Below are positions 33,209 to 41,478 of a DNA stretch of 64,000 bases, piece after piece; positions within the stretch are counted from its first letter, which is position 1, and the number at the start of each line of letters is the position of its first letter. The notes under the pieces are model-generated. The model made no database searches, was not told the origin of the DNA, and worked only from the letters and a program-made list of their open reading frames with translations. The stretch is from contig NZ_FNSU01000003.1 in the NCBI RefSeq assembly GCF_900105325.1, positions 4,043,501 through 4,107,500 on the forward strand, given 5' to 3'. The position numbers were made by a program, and so were the translations under genes. Origin of the DNA: Pseudomonas marginalis (lineage in GTDB: Bacteria; Pseudomonadota; Gammaproteobacteria; Pseudomonadales; Pseudomonadaceae).

Positions 33209-33880
33209 ATGACCCAGGATCAACTCAAACAGGCAGTGGCCCAGGCCGCCGTCGATTTAATCCTTCCCAAACTCGACGACAAGAGCATCGTCGGTGTCGG
33301 CACCGGCTCCACCGCCAACTGCTTTATCGATGCGCTGGCCCGGCACAAAGGCGCATTCGACGGCGCCGTGGCCAGTTCCGAAGCCACCGCCGCGCGTCTC
33401 AAGGGCCATGGCATTCCGGTGTACGAACTCAACACCGTGAGCGACCTGGAGTTCTACGTCGACGGCGCCGATGAAAGCGACGAACACCTGAACCTGATCA
33501 AGGGCGGCGGTGCAGCCCTGACCCGCGAGAAGATCGTCGCGGCGGTGGCCAAGACCTTTATCTGCATCGCCGACGCCAGCAAGCTGGTACCGGTGCTCGG
33601 CGCGTTCCCGCTACCGGTGGAAGTCATCCCGATGGCTCGCAGCCACGTAGCCCGCGAACTGGTAAAGCTCGGTGGCGATCCGGTGTACCGCGAAGGCGTG
33701 TTGACCGACAACGGCAACATTATCCTCGACGTGTTCAATATGCAGATCACCCACCCGGTGGAGCTTGAGACCCAGATCAACGCCATCGTCGGCGTGGTCA
33801 CCAACGGCCTGTTCGCGGCGCGTCCGGCGGATGTGCTGCTGCTGGGCACTTCCGAAGGCGTGAAAACCCTTAAAGCCTGA
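33209..33880 (+). CDS. rpiA: ribose-5-phosphate isomerase A
   Basis: A 223-residue enzyme interconverting ribose 5-phosphate and ribulose 5-phosphate in the non-oxidative pentose phosphate pathway. It carries GVGTGSTANCFIDAL near residue 29, the catalytic block YVDGADESDEHLNLIKGGGA near 83-102 and the Glu of LTREKIV. The start at 33209 follows CGGAGCCCGC. It is convergent with the SdiA-regulated-domain gene at 33899. Confidence 0.97.
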   Translation: MTQDQLKQAVAQAAVDLILPKLDDKSIVGVGTGSTANCFIDALARHKGAFDGAVASSEATAARLKGHGIPVYELNTVSDLEFYVDGADESDEHLNLIKGGGAALTREKIVAAVAKTFICIADASKLVPVLGAFPLPVEVIPMARSHVARELVKLGGDPVYREGVLTDNGNIILDVFNMQITHPVELETQINAIVGVVTNGLFAARPADVLLLGTSEGVKTLKA

Positions 33881-33898
33881 TGCAAAACCCAATGTGTC

Positions 33899-34813
33899 TC
33901 AGGGATTGGGTTTCTTGAACACATAAAACAGGTTCGGCTCGCTGACCAGGTACAACGTACCCTCGTCATCCATGGCGATTCCTTCGGCCTGGGGCACCCG
34001 TTTTTTCAGGCCATGGCGCCCATTGAGCAGAGACAGGCTGCTCAATGGGCGACCGTCGATGTCCAGCTCCAGCACCAGGAACGACTCATCCGACAGCGCC
34101 AGCAAATGACCGCTGCGCTCGTCGTATTGCAGGCTCGACAGGTCGCGTACAAACAACCCGGCATCGCGCTTGGGGTTGTTGATCACGTGCACCGAGTAGG
34201 TTTTTTCCGGTTTGAAATGGGGAAAGCCGTGGACCTCGTAGATCAGCATCGGGTCGCGTTCCTTGGCCACGAACAGGCGCTTGCCCACCGAGTCATAGGC
34301 CAACCCCTCAAACCCCTTGTTGCCCCCGACATGCAGGCCCAGGGTCATCTGTTCCGCATCGGCGGCGTCGAGGAATTGGGTATCGTCGTCCACATGCACC
34401 TTGATCAGCCGCTGCTGGCGCTCGTCGGTGATGACATAGATGTTGTCGCTGATAAATTCCACCGCCTCGGCATCACCAAACCCCACCAACGGGATGCGTC
34501 GCAGGATCTTGCCCTCAAGGGACAGCTCGATCAGCTCGGCGTTTTTATTGGTGACGGTAAACAGGCTCTTTCGTACCGGATCATAGGTGAGGGCCGAGAC
34601 ATCGTCGTCGAGCCCTTCGATAACCTGGGCTTCAAGGGTCACTCGGTAATCCGCCAGGCCGATGGAGCGCTCGTCCGCCGGCTGACGCCAGGCCTGCCAG
34701 TTGAACCAGGCGCGCTCGAACAGGCGAAAATGCTGCGCAACAGCCCCGGCGCTGACCAGGGCGATCAACACCAGCATAAAAAGAATGGGTTTGGGGCGGG
34801 CAAATCGACGCAT
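33899..34813 (-). CDS. SdiA-regulated-domain periplasmic protein
   Basis: A 304-residue protein with an N-terminal membrane anchor (FMLVLIALVSAGAVA) and a beta-propeller-like SdiA-regulated domain: DDVSALTYDPVRKSLFTVTN, then GNKGFEGLAYDSVGKRLFVA, and the final PQAEGIAMDDEGTLYLVSEP, NLFYVF. Such domains resemble phytase-like propellers and may bind a phosphorylated ligand, though no activity is established. A paralogue lies immediately upstream on the same strand. Confidence 0.82.
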   Translation of the reverse strand: MRRFARPKPILFMLVLIALVSAGAVAQHFRLFERAWFNWQAWRQPADERSIGLADYRVTLEAQVIEGLDDDVSALTYDPVRKSLFTVTNKNAELIELSLEGKILRRIPLVGFGDAEAVEFISDNIYVITDERQQRLIKVHVDDDTQFLDAADAEQMTLGLHVGGNKGFEGLAYDSVGKRLFVAKERDPMLIYEVHGFPHFKPEKTYSVHVINNPKRDAGLFVRDLSSLQYDERSGHLLALSDESFLVLELDIDGRPLSSLSLLNGRHGLKKRVPQAEGIAMDDEGTLYLVSEPNLFYVFKKPNP

Positions 34814-34934
34814 CGGGCGGTGCTCAAAGTCAAAAGTGGCGAATGAATATCACGCCTGTCTGAATTTAAACTTAAACGCGCCCCGGTGTCTGGCGAATGC
34901 CGCTAATAGAGAAATATCCGACGTGATTCGCCTG

Positions 34935-35864
34935 TTATTTCTGCTTTTCGAAACGATAGAACAGGTTTGGCTCACTGACCATATAGAGCGTGCCGTCCTC
35001 ATCCATCGTTACCCCCTCCGCACGGGGGATGGTGTTCTTGAGGCCGTTGAAGCCACCGAGCAGGGTCATGAAGCTGACTTGTTCACCCTTCTCATCCAAC
35101 TCCAGCAACAAGTGGGAGTCGGCCGATAACACCAGCAGATGGCCGGTGCGCGGGTCGATGGCCAGGGCCGAAAGGTTGCGCATGTCCAGCTCTTTGCTGG
35201 CCAGTTTCTGTTTATCGCCGACAAGGGTCTGGCTGCCGTCGCTTTTCCAGGTGAACAACGCCGGCGGCCGCTCTTCTCCCAGCACAAATTGCTGATTGCG
35301 CTTGTCCCAGGTAAGCCCCTCGAACGCTTTGTTCTGATCCTTGGACGGGCCCAGGTCATAGCTCGGGAAGTCGGCCTTGTTCAATTGCTGGGTGGCAGCG
35401 TCGATCTTGACGATGGTCAGGTTGTGCTGGCGTTCGTCGACCACGGCCATCAGGCCATTTTCCATCACAGTCACGCCTTCCGGGTTGTCCCAGCCATTGA
35501 GCGGCATCTTGCGCAATACATCGCCTTGCAGGCTCAGCTCGACAAGGAACGGGTTTTTACCCATGACGGAAAACAGGGTTTTGGTCTGCGGGTTATAGGA
35601 GACGTCCGAGGCTTCGTCTTTCTCCATGCCCGGCAAAACCTTGGCGTCGATGACAACGTGATAGTCAGGCAACCACACACTTTCGCTGCGCTCGGCGGGC
35701 GTTTCAAAGCCCTCCAACAGCCACAGCACGCCGCGATCGTCCCAATGCATGGCCCAGGAAATGCCGTACACGATGGCACCCGCCAGAAATAGCCAGGAAT
35801 ACCAGCGCAAGGCAAAGCGAGAGCGCGGCTTGGGTGTGGCGGAAGGCAGGGACACGGCCATTGG
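34935..35864 (-). CDS. SdiA-regulated-domain periplasmic protein (paralogue)
   Basis: A 309-residue protein with the same layout as its neighbour: a basic N-terminus, one membrane helix (WYSWLFLAGAIVYGISWAM) and the propeller domain with DEASDVSYNPQTKTLFSVMG, NKAFEGLTWDKRNQQFVLGE and the closing PRAEGVTMDEDGTLYMVSEP. The ATG at 35864 gives MAVSLPSATPKPR; the frame opens 12 codons earlier. The two genes appear to be a tandem duplication that has since diverged. Confidence 0.8.
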   Translation of the reverse strand, partial: PMAVSLPSATPKPRSRFALRWYSWLFLAGAIVYGISWAMHWDDRGVLWLLEGFETPAERSESVWLPDYHVVIDAKVLPGMEKDEASDVSYNPQTKTLFSVMGKNPFLVELSLQGDVLRKMPLNGWDNPEGVTVMENGLMAVVDERQHNLTIVKIDAATQQLNKADFPSYDLGPSKDQNKAFEGLTWDKRNQQFVLGEERPPALFTWKSDGSQTLVGDKQKLASKELDMRNLSALAIDPRTGHLLVLSADSHLLLELDEKGEQVSFMTLLGGFNGLKNTIPRAEGVTMDEDGTLYMVSEPNLFYRFEKQK

Positions 35865-35994
35865 GTGCTTTTCCGGAAAGTCAGCGGTAGGTGATAGCAC
35901 AGGATCAATGGACCCGCGCGCAGGAGGCTGAGGATTATCCGGATGGGGTGTGAAAAAAATGCAAAAGCCGATGCACGAGATGGATTCGGACCCA

Positions 35995-36190
35995 ATGTGG
36001 AAGGGGGCAAGCCCTAATGCCAGTCAGTTAAGCGTACATCGCCTCCTGTAGGAGCGAGCTTGCTCGCGAAAAACGTCAACGATAACGCGTGCTTCCTGAA
36101 TGAACGCGGCGCCTGTGAGTTTTTCGCGAGCAAGCTCGCTCCTACAAAAAGCCTTAACTGACTGGCATTAGGGCTTGCCCCCTTCCACAT
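35995..36190. repeat. nested palindrome: 38-bp perfect inverted repeat enclosing REP pair
   Basis: The outer arms at 35995-36032 and 36153-36190 are exact reverse complements over 38 bp; they include GGGGGCAAGCCCTAATGCC. Inside, two inverted copies of the Pseudomonas REP sequence (GTAGGAGCGAGCTTGCTCGCG near 36049 and its complement near 36125) flank a unique centre. The gap from 35865 to 36197 holds nothing else. Such units are mobilised by REP-associated (RAYT) transposases. Confidence 0.9.
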
Positions 36191-36197
36191 CAGGTGC

Positions 36198-36863
36198 TTA
36201 TCGAACGCTGCTTTCGAAACGATTCACGCCGGTCAATTCCAACACCAGGTCATCACCCACATTCAATGGGCCCACGCCGGCCGGGGTGCCGGTGAGGATC
36301 ACGTCGCCGGCCTGCAGCGAGAAGCAGCCGGCCATGTACTGGATCATCGGCACGATCGGGTTGAGCATGCTCGCGCTGTTGCCGTCCTGGCGCACTTCGC
36401 CATTGATGGTCAGGCGAATGCCAATATCGGTCACGTCCGCGAAGGTGCTGCCGACCACGAACGGCGCAATCACCGCCGCGCCGTCGAAGGACTTGGCGAT
36501 TTCCCACGGCAGGCCCTTGGCTTTCAGCTCGGATTGCTTGTCGCGCAGGGTCAGATCCAGGGCCGGGGCGAAACCGGAGATGGCGTCCAGTACCTCTTCA
36601 CGGCTGGGCTTGTTCGACAGCGGCTTGCCGATCAGCACCGCGATTTCCGCCTCGTAGTGCACCGAACCGCGCTCGGTCGGAATGCTGAAACCGCCTTCCA
36701 GCGGGACGACGCAACTGCCCGGCTTGATGAACAGCAACGGCTCGGTCGGCACCGGGTTGTCCAGTTCCTTGGCATGTTCGGCGTAGTTACGCCCAATACA
36801 CACCACTTTACCGACAGGAAAGTGGATATTGGTGCCGTCGACATACTTGTGCTGGTAGCTCAT
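36198..36863 (-). CDS. fumarylacetoacetate hydrolase family protein
   Basis: A 221-residue protein of the FAH superfamily (acylpyruvate hydrolase or oxaloacetate decarboxylase-like). The fold markers are VVCIGRNYAEHAKEL near residue 21, VHYEAEIAVLIGKP near 68, with the metal-binding Glu residues, and the Asp/Lys of SFDGAAVIAPFV, then ILTGTPAGVGPL near 190. It cleaves C-C bonds in small 2-oxo acids. It lies 22 bp after the FAD-linked oxidase, so the two may act on the same 2-hydroxy/2-oxo acid. Confidence 0.88.
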   Translation of the reverse strand: MSYQHKYVDGTNIHFPVGKVVCIGRNYAEHAKELDNPVPTEPLLFIKPGSCVVPLEGGFSIPTERGSVHYEAEIAVLIGKPLSNKPSREEVLDAISGFAPALDLTLRDKQSELKAKGLPWEIAKSFDGAAVIAPFVVGSTFADVTDIGIRLTINGEVRQDGNSASMLNPIVPMIQYMAGCFSLQAGDVILTGTPAGVGPLNVGDDLVLELTGVNRFESSVR

Positions 36864-36885
36864 GAAACGACTCCTTCGGGGGCGG

Positions 36886-38280
36886 TTAAACCGCGAAAAT
36901 CTTGCCAGGGTTCATGATCCCGTTCGGGTCGAACACCGCCTTCACTGCTTTCATGTATTCGATCTCAACCGGCGAACGGCTGTAGGTCAGGTAATCACGC
37001 TTGGTCATGCCCACGCCGTGTTCGGCGGAGATCGAGCCGTTGTACTTCTGAACGGTTTCGAACACCCACTTGTTCACCGTGGCGCACTTGGCGAAGAACT
37101 CATCCTTGCTCAGGTTTTCCGGCTTGAGGATGTTCAGGTGCAGGTTGCCGTCGCCGATATGGCCGAACCAGACAATTTCGAAGTCCGGGTAGTGTTCGCC
37201 GACGATAGCGTCAATTTCCTTCAAGAACGCCGGAACTTTGGAGACTGTGACCGAAATATCGTTCTTGTACGGCGTCCAGTGGGAAATGGTCTCGGAGATG
37301 TACTCGCGCAGTTTCCACAGGTTATGCAACTGGGTTTCGCTCTGGCTCATCACGCCGTCCAGCACCCAGCCCTGCTCGACGCAGTGCTCGAAGGTTTCCA
37401 GGGCGTGGTTGGCGACTTCTTCGGTGGTGGCTTCGAATTCCAGCAGCGCGTAGAACGGGCACTCGGTTTCGAACGGCGCCGGCACATCGCCACGACCGAG
37501 GACTTTGGCCAAGGCCTTGTCGGAGAAGAACTCGAAGGCGGTCAGGTCCAGCTTGCCCTGGAAGGCGTGCAGCACCGGCATGATCGAGTCGAAATCGGTG
37601 GTGCCGAGCACCATCGCGGTGAGGTTTTTCGGCGCACGGTCCAGGCGCATGGTGGCTTCGACCACAAAGCCCAGGGTGCCTTCGGCGCCGATAAACAGTT
37701 GGCGCATGTCATAGCCGGTGGCGTTCTTGATCAGATCGCGGTTCAGCTCCAGCACATCACCCTTGCCGGTGACGACCTTCATGCCAGCCACCCAGTTGCG
37801 GGTCATACCGTAGCGAATGACCTTGATCCCGCCGGCATTGGTGCCGATATTGCCGCCAATCTGGCTGGAACCGGACGACGCGAAGTCCACCGGGTAGTAC
37901 AGGCCTTTTTCTTCGGCGACGTTCTGCAATTGCTTGGTGACCACGCCCGGCTGGCACACGGCGGTGCGGTCGGTGAGGTTCACGTCGAGGATCTGGTTCA
38001 TATAATCGAACGAGACGACCACTTCGCCATTGGCCGCCACGGCAGCAGCCGACAGGCCGGTACGACCACCGGATGGCACCAGCGCCACCTTGTGCGCATT
38101 GGCCCAACGGACGATGGCCTGCACTTGCTCGGTGGTCTTGGGGAACACGATGGCGGTGGGCGCGGGCGCGAAGTGCTTGGTCCAATCCTTGCCGTAAGCC
38201 TCCAGGGAGTCGGCGTCGGTCAGCACTTTGCCGGGCTCAACCAGGGTCTTTAGCTCATCAATCAGGGCAGGATGGGTCAT
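36886..38280 (-). CDS. FAD-linked 2-hydroxy acid oxidase/dehydrogenase
   Basis: A 464-residue flavoenzyme of the GlcD/D-2-hydroxyglutarate dehydrogenase family. The PCMH-type FAD site reads PSGGRTGLSAAAVA near residue 75 and SSGSSQIGGNIGTNAGGIKV near 130; the C-terminal cap ends with the metal/FAD motif ISAEHGVGMTKR near 425. D-2-hydroxyglutarate made as a side reaction of SerA is a likely substrate, which fits the divergent serA; this is inference from family and context. The ATG at 38280 is chosen over 38310. Confidence 0.9.
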   Translation of the reverse strand: MTHPALIDELKTLVEPGKVLTDADSLEAYGKDWTKHFAPAPTAIVFPKTTEQVQAIVRWANAHKVALVPSGGRTGLSAAAVAANGEVVVSFDYMNQILDVNLTDRTAVCQPGVVTKQLQNVAEEKGLYYPVDFASSGSSQIGGNIGTNAGGIKVIRYGMTRNWVAGMKVVTGKGDVLELNRDLIKNATGYDMRQLFIGAEGTLGFVVEATMRLDRAPKNLTAMVLGTTDFDSIMPVLHAFQGKLDLTAFEFFSDKALAKVLGRGDVPAPFETECPFYALLEFEATTEEVANHALETFEHCVEQGWVLDGVMSQSETQLHNLWKLREYISETISHWTPYKNDISVTVSKVPAFLKEIDAIVGEHYPDFEIVWFGHIGDGNLHLNILKPENLSKDEFFAKCATVNKWVFETVQKYNGSISAEHGVGMTKRDYLTYSRSPVEIEYMKAVKAVFDPNGIMNPGKIFAV

Positions 38281-38310
38281 CGACAGAACTCTCGAACAAT
38301 TCATGGTCAT

Positions 38311-38646
38311 CCTGAGAACGCTTCACGTCGCAGGAATAGGTGTTTAGCGGGGCGCGTATGCTAGCATACCGCCCCCGCAGGACAGAGCCCAAGGGCGTTT
38401 CTGCGGTGACGGCTTTCCTGCCGTCCGGGTCAGCTCTGTGCCCTGATTTACCAATACGTTTCTGTTTGACGAGTGGCTGTTGTCGTCAGGCAAGACGCCG
38501 CGACGACTCATAGCTGGCTATGGGGAGGAGCGGCAACGCAGCATGACGGCAACAGACGCCGTCAAACGGGAACAGTATTGGTGAATCAGGGCACATCCGG
38601 CTATTCGATTCCCTGCCATTTTTCTCCGGGATACAGGTTTACGCAG
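38311..38646 (+). promoter_or_regulatory. serA leader with conserved-looking stem structure
   Basis: This 336-bp gap precedes serA. At 38382-38439, ACAGAGC and GCTCTGT form a 7-bp stem enclosing a second perfect 6-bp hairpin GACGGC/GCCGTC (38408-38425). A short reading frame from 38473 runs into serA in phase, but I judge it non-coding. The structure may regulate serA in cis or be a small RNA; the promoter cannot be placed with confidence. Confidence 0.45.
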
Positions 38647-39876
38647 ATGAGCAAGACTTCTCTCGATAAGAGCAAGATCAAGTTCCTTCTTTTGGAAGGC
38701 GTCCACCCATCGGCTGTCGACGTTCTGAAAGCTGCCGGGTACACCAGCATTGAGTACATCACCAGTTCTCTGCCGGAAGCCCAGCTCAAGGAAAAGATCG
38801 CCGATGCACACTTCATCGGCATTCGCTCCCGCACTCAACTGACCGAAGAGATCTTCGATCACGCCAAGAAACTCGTGGCAGTTGGCTGTTTCTGCATCGG
38901 CACCAACCAGGTCGACCTCAATGCAGCGCGCGAGCGCGGCATCGCAGTGTTCAATGCCCCGTACTCCAACACCCGTTCCGTCGCGGAGCTGGTGCTGGCC
39001 GAGGCCATCCTGCTGTTGCGCGGTATCCCTGAGAAGAACGCCTCCTGCCACCGTGGCGGCTGGATCAAGAGCGCGGCCAACTCCTTCGAAATCCGGGGCA
39101 AGAAGCTGGGTATCGTCGGTTACGGTTCGATCGGCACGCAACTGTCGGTACTGGCCGAAGGCCTGGGCATGCAGGTGTTCTTCTACGACACCCTGACCAA
39201 GCTGCCATTGGGCAACGCCACCCAGGTGTCGAGCCTGACCGAACTGCTGGGCATGTCCGACATCGTCACCCTGCACGTTCCGGAAACCGCTGAGACCCAG
39301 TGGATGATCGGCGAGAAGGAAATCCGCGCCATCAAGAAAGGCGGCATCCTGATCAACGCTGCACGGGGCACCGTGGTCGAGCTGGACGCCCTGGCCGACG
39401 CCATCAAGGACAAGCACCTGATCGGCGCCGCAATCGACGTGTTCCCGGTGGAGCCACGCTCCAACGACGACATCTTCGAAAGCCCGCTGCGTGGCCTGGA
39501 CAACGTGATCCTGACCCCGCACATCGGTGGTTCCACTGCCGAAGCCCAAGCCAACATCGGCCTGGAAGTGTCGGAGAAACTGGTCAAGTACAGCGACAAC
39601 GGTACCTCGGTATCGTCCGTCAACTTCCCGGAAGTGGCCCTGCCGGCTCACCCTGGCAAGCACCGCCTGCTGCACATCCACCAGAACATCCCTGGGGTGA
39701 TGATGGAGATCAACAAGGTGTTCGCGGAAAACGGCATCAACATCTCCGGTCAGTTCCTGCAGACCAACGAGAAGGTCGGCTACGTGGTGATCGACGTCGA
39801 CGCCGAGTACTCGGACCTGGCGCAAGAGAAGCTGCAGCACATCAACGGCACTATCCGTAGCCGCGTGTTGTTCTAA
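38647..39876 (+). CDS. serA: D-3-phosphoglycerate dehydrogenase
   Basis: A 409-residue NAD-dependent enzyme that commits 3-phosphoglycerate to serine synthesis. It has a substrate-binding domain, a Rossmann domain with LGIVGYGSIGTQLSVLAE near residue 155, the catalytic Arg, Glu and His in GILINAARGTVVE and LTPHIGGSTAEAQ, and a C-terminal ACT domain (about 335-409) that binds serine for feedback control. The ATG at 38647 gives the family N-terminus MSKTSLDKSKIKFLLLEG. A strong terminator follows. Confidence 0.97.
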   Translation: MSKTSLDKSKIKFLLLEGVHPSAVDVLKAAGYTSIEYITSSLPEAQLKEKIADAHFIGIRSRTQLTEEIFDHAKKLVAVGCFCIGTNQVDLNAARERGIAVFNAPYSNTRSVAELVLAEAILLLRGIPEKNASCHRGGWIKSAANSFEIRGKKLGIVGYGSIGTQLSVLAEGLGMQVFFYDTLTKLPLGNATQVSSLTELLGMSDIVTLHVPETAETQWMIGEKEIRAIKKGGILINAARGTVVELDALADAIKDKHLIGAAIDVFPVEPRSNDDIFESPLRGLDNVILTPHIGGSTAEAQANIGLEVSEKLVKYSDNGTSVSSVNFPEVALPAHPGKHRLLHIHQNIPGVMMEINKVFAENGINISGQFLQTNEKVGYVVIDVDAEYSDLAQEKLQHINGTIRSRVLF

Positions 39877-39892
39877 CGCTGCACACGCTGCA

Positions 39893-39931
39893 CAAAAAAT
39901 GGGAGACCCGCAGGGGCCTCCCATTTTTTTG
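39893..39931. terminator. bidirectional intrinsic terminator
   Basis: A/T tracts flank the hairpin ATGGGAGACCC-GCA-GGGGCCTCCCAT, with an A-run before and a T-run after, so it can terminate both serA and the convergent DUF4399 gene. Confidence 0.93.
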
Positions 39932-39943
39932 TCTGAACAAATC

Positions 39944-40384
39944 TTACTTGACGTTAACCGTGATCACTTTCGAGGCTACAGTGGGCTCGAATTGGCGATG
40001 CACGTTGTCGCCTGCGACCAGTTGCAGGGTGTGCTTGCCTGGAGCCAGGGTCAGTTCGGTTTCAGTCTGCGCCTTACCGAAGTGAATCGACGTGGCGGTG
40101 GCTGGGATGGCCTCATCAGCCTTCAGCGACTGTACATCCTGGTCTACCAGCAGATGATGGTGGCCGGCGTTTGGTACTTGCTTGTCGATCGGCTCAAGGT
40201 CCAGGCCCTTGACGCCGAATTTGACGGTGAAGGTTTTGTCGACGGTCGCGCCATCCTTGGGCGAGACGATAAACACCTCAGCCCCCTTGGGCGCGGGGGT
40301 ACGCGGAACATCGGCGGCATTCGCCAACATCGAGGCACCCAGCAGCAGGCTGGCAATGGTTGCACGGGACAATAGGGCTTTCAT
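39944..40384 (-). CDS. DUF4399 periplasmic protein
   Basis: A 146-residue secreted protein with a Sec signal peptide ending at ANA (about residue 22) and a DUF4399 domain marked by FIVSPKDGATVDKTF and the metal-type cluster NAGHHHLLVDQD near residue 75. The function is unknown; the His cluster suggests metal binding. The start at 40384 has GGAGAAGAG just upstream; the longer frame to 40642 crosses a neighbouring promoter and is not used. Confidence 0.88.
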   Translation of the reverse strand: MKALLSRATIASLLLGASMLANAADVPRTPAPKGAEVFIVSPKDGATVDKTFTVKFGVKGLDLEPIDKQVPNAGHHHLLVDQDVQSLKADEAIPATATSIHFGKAQTETELTLAPGKHTLQLVAGDNVHRQFEPTVASKVITVNVK

Positions 40385-40518
40385 TCTCTTCTCCAGTTTT
40401 TCCATGAAATCTGTAGGGTTCTGACAACTTCGCGACAAATTGCTGTCCAAGGCACTCACCACCATAGCAAAGCGATGCTGAACGGCGCCTCGCACATTCG
40501 AATTCTTTAGGAGTGACC

Positions 40519-41043
40519 ATGCGCTTTTCGCCTGGCCTGTTACTGTTGCTGCCCCTTCTGAGCCCCCTGGCTCATGCCGAACTGATCGACGATGTAAACG
40601 ATCGCGGCGAACTCCGCATCGCCCTTGAAGCCAACACACCACCGTACAATTTCAAGGAAGGCGACAAACTCACCGGCTTTGAAGTCGAGCTGGGTGAATT
40701 GCTGGCAAAGGAAATGGACGTGCGCCCCTCGTTTATCACCACCGACGATGCCGACATGCTGCCGGGGGTCTCAACCGGCAAATACGATGTGGCCATCAAC
40801 CATGTCGCTATGACTGCCGAGCTTAAGGATCAGTTCGATTTCAGCGAGGCTTATCACGACAAGCCTGAACTGGCGATCCCGTTCCAGAAGGGCAACCCGG
40901 CCTTCAAGACCAGCCTGGACGGGGCGTTGAAGCGGGTGAAGGACGATGGCCGATTAAAGGCACTGTCCCAGAAGTGGTTCGAGGACCAGGCCCCTACAGG
41001 CGCGCCAACGCCAGTGCCGCCGCAGGCAACTCCAGCTCACTGA
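40519..41043 (+). CDS. short amino-acid-type periplasmic binding protein
   Basis: A 174-residue protein with a signal peptide (MRFSPGLLLLLPLLSPLAHA) and the first lobe of an SBP family 3 protein: GELRIALEANTPPYNFKEGD, KLTGFEVELGELLAKEM, then KYDVAINHVAMTAELKDQFD and FSEAYHD. After that it jumps to the family C-terminal helix (LKRVKDDGRLKALSQKWF), so most of the second lobe present in normal 230-260-residue members is missing. No permease or ATPase gene is adjacent. It may be a reduced binding protein or an internally deleted one. Its 3' end overlaps the convergent DUF523 gene by 50 bp. Confidence 0.8.
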   Translation: MRFSPGLLLLLPLLSPLAHAELIDDVNDRGELRIALEANTPPYNFKEGDKLTGFEVELGELLAKEMDVRPSFITTDDADMLPGVSTGKYDVAINHVAMTAELKDQFDFSEAYHDKPELAIPFQKGNPAFKTSLDGALKRVKDDGRLKALSQKWFEDQAPTGAPTPVPPQATPAH

Positions 41044-41476
41044 ACACCTGCACGCCATGGCGCTTGAGCAGCGCCGCCGTGACACCTTCGCCACTGACCT
41101 TGACACCGGTGAAAGTGCCGTCATAAGTCAGCAGGTTGCCGCAGGACGGGCTATTGGCCTTGAGAATGGCGATGCGGATGTGATGGCGCTGCACCAACGC
41201 CAAGGCTTGCCGGGCGCCGTCGAGGAAGGCGGCGCTGAAGTCTTCGCCCTCGGCCGTCAACACTTGGGCGCGGCCTTCCCACACATCGATGCCCTGCCCA
41301 CCTGGAATCTCGGCAGAGGGCCTGGGCGTCGGCAGACCGCCCGACACTTCCGGGCAGATCGCAACCACGCGCCCTTCAGCCTGCCACGCCGCCAGTTGAT
41401 CGAACGGCCCGCTGGCCCCACCGTCGTAGCGCACCTTGTGGCCAAGCAGGCAGCGGCTGATCAGAATCTTTTGCAT
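40994..41476 (-). CDS. DUF523 domain protein
   Basis: A 160-residue protein of the DUF523 family. It opens with ILISRCLLGHKVRYDGG, and CPEVSGGLPTPRPSAEI and KANSPSCGN follow; the conserved cysteines suggest an Fe-S or metal site. DUF523 proteins are sometimes fused to DUF1722 near photolyase genes, but no function is fixed. The ATG at 41476 is used; the frame runs on to 41590. It lies 2 bp after the oxygenase on the same strand. Confidence 0.85.
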   Translation of the reverse strand: MQKILISRCLLGHKVRYDGGASGPFDQLAAWQAEGRVVAICPEVSGGLPTPRPSAEIPGGQGIDVWEGRAQVLTAEGEDFSAAFLDGARQALALVQRHHIRIAILKANSPSCGNLLTYDGTFTGVKVSGEGVTAALLKRHGVQVFSELELPAAALALARL

Positions 41477-41478
41477 GG

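Noticed and set aside
36862..38253. 463-codon plus-strand frame opposite the FAD-linked oxidase
   Set aside because: The opposite strand encodes a full flavoenzyme with all motifs; this frame has repetitive His/Gly/Val composition.
38518..39924. 468-codon minus-strand frame opposite serA
   Set aside because: It runs across the serA leader and terminator and has no protein-like features.
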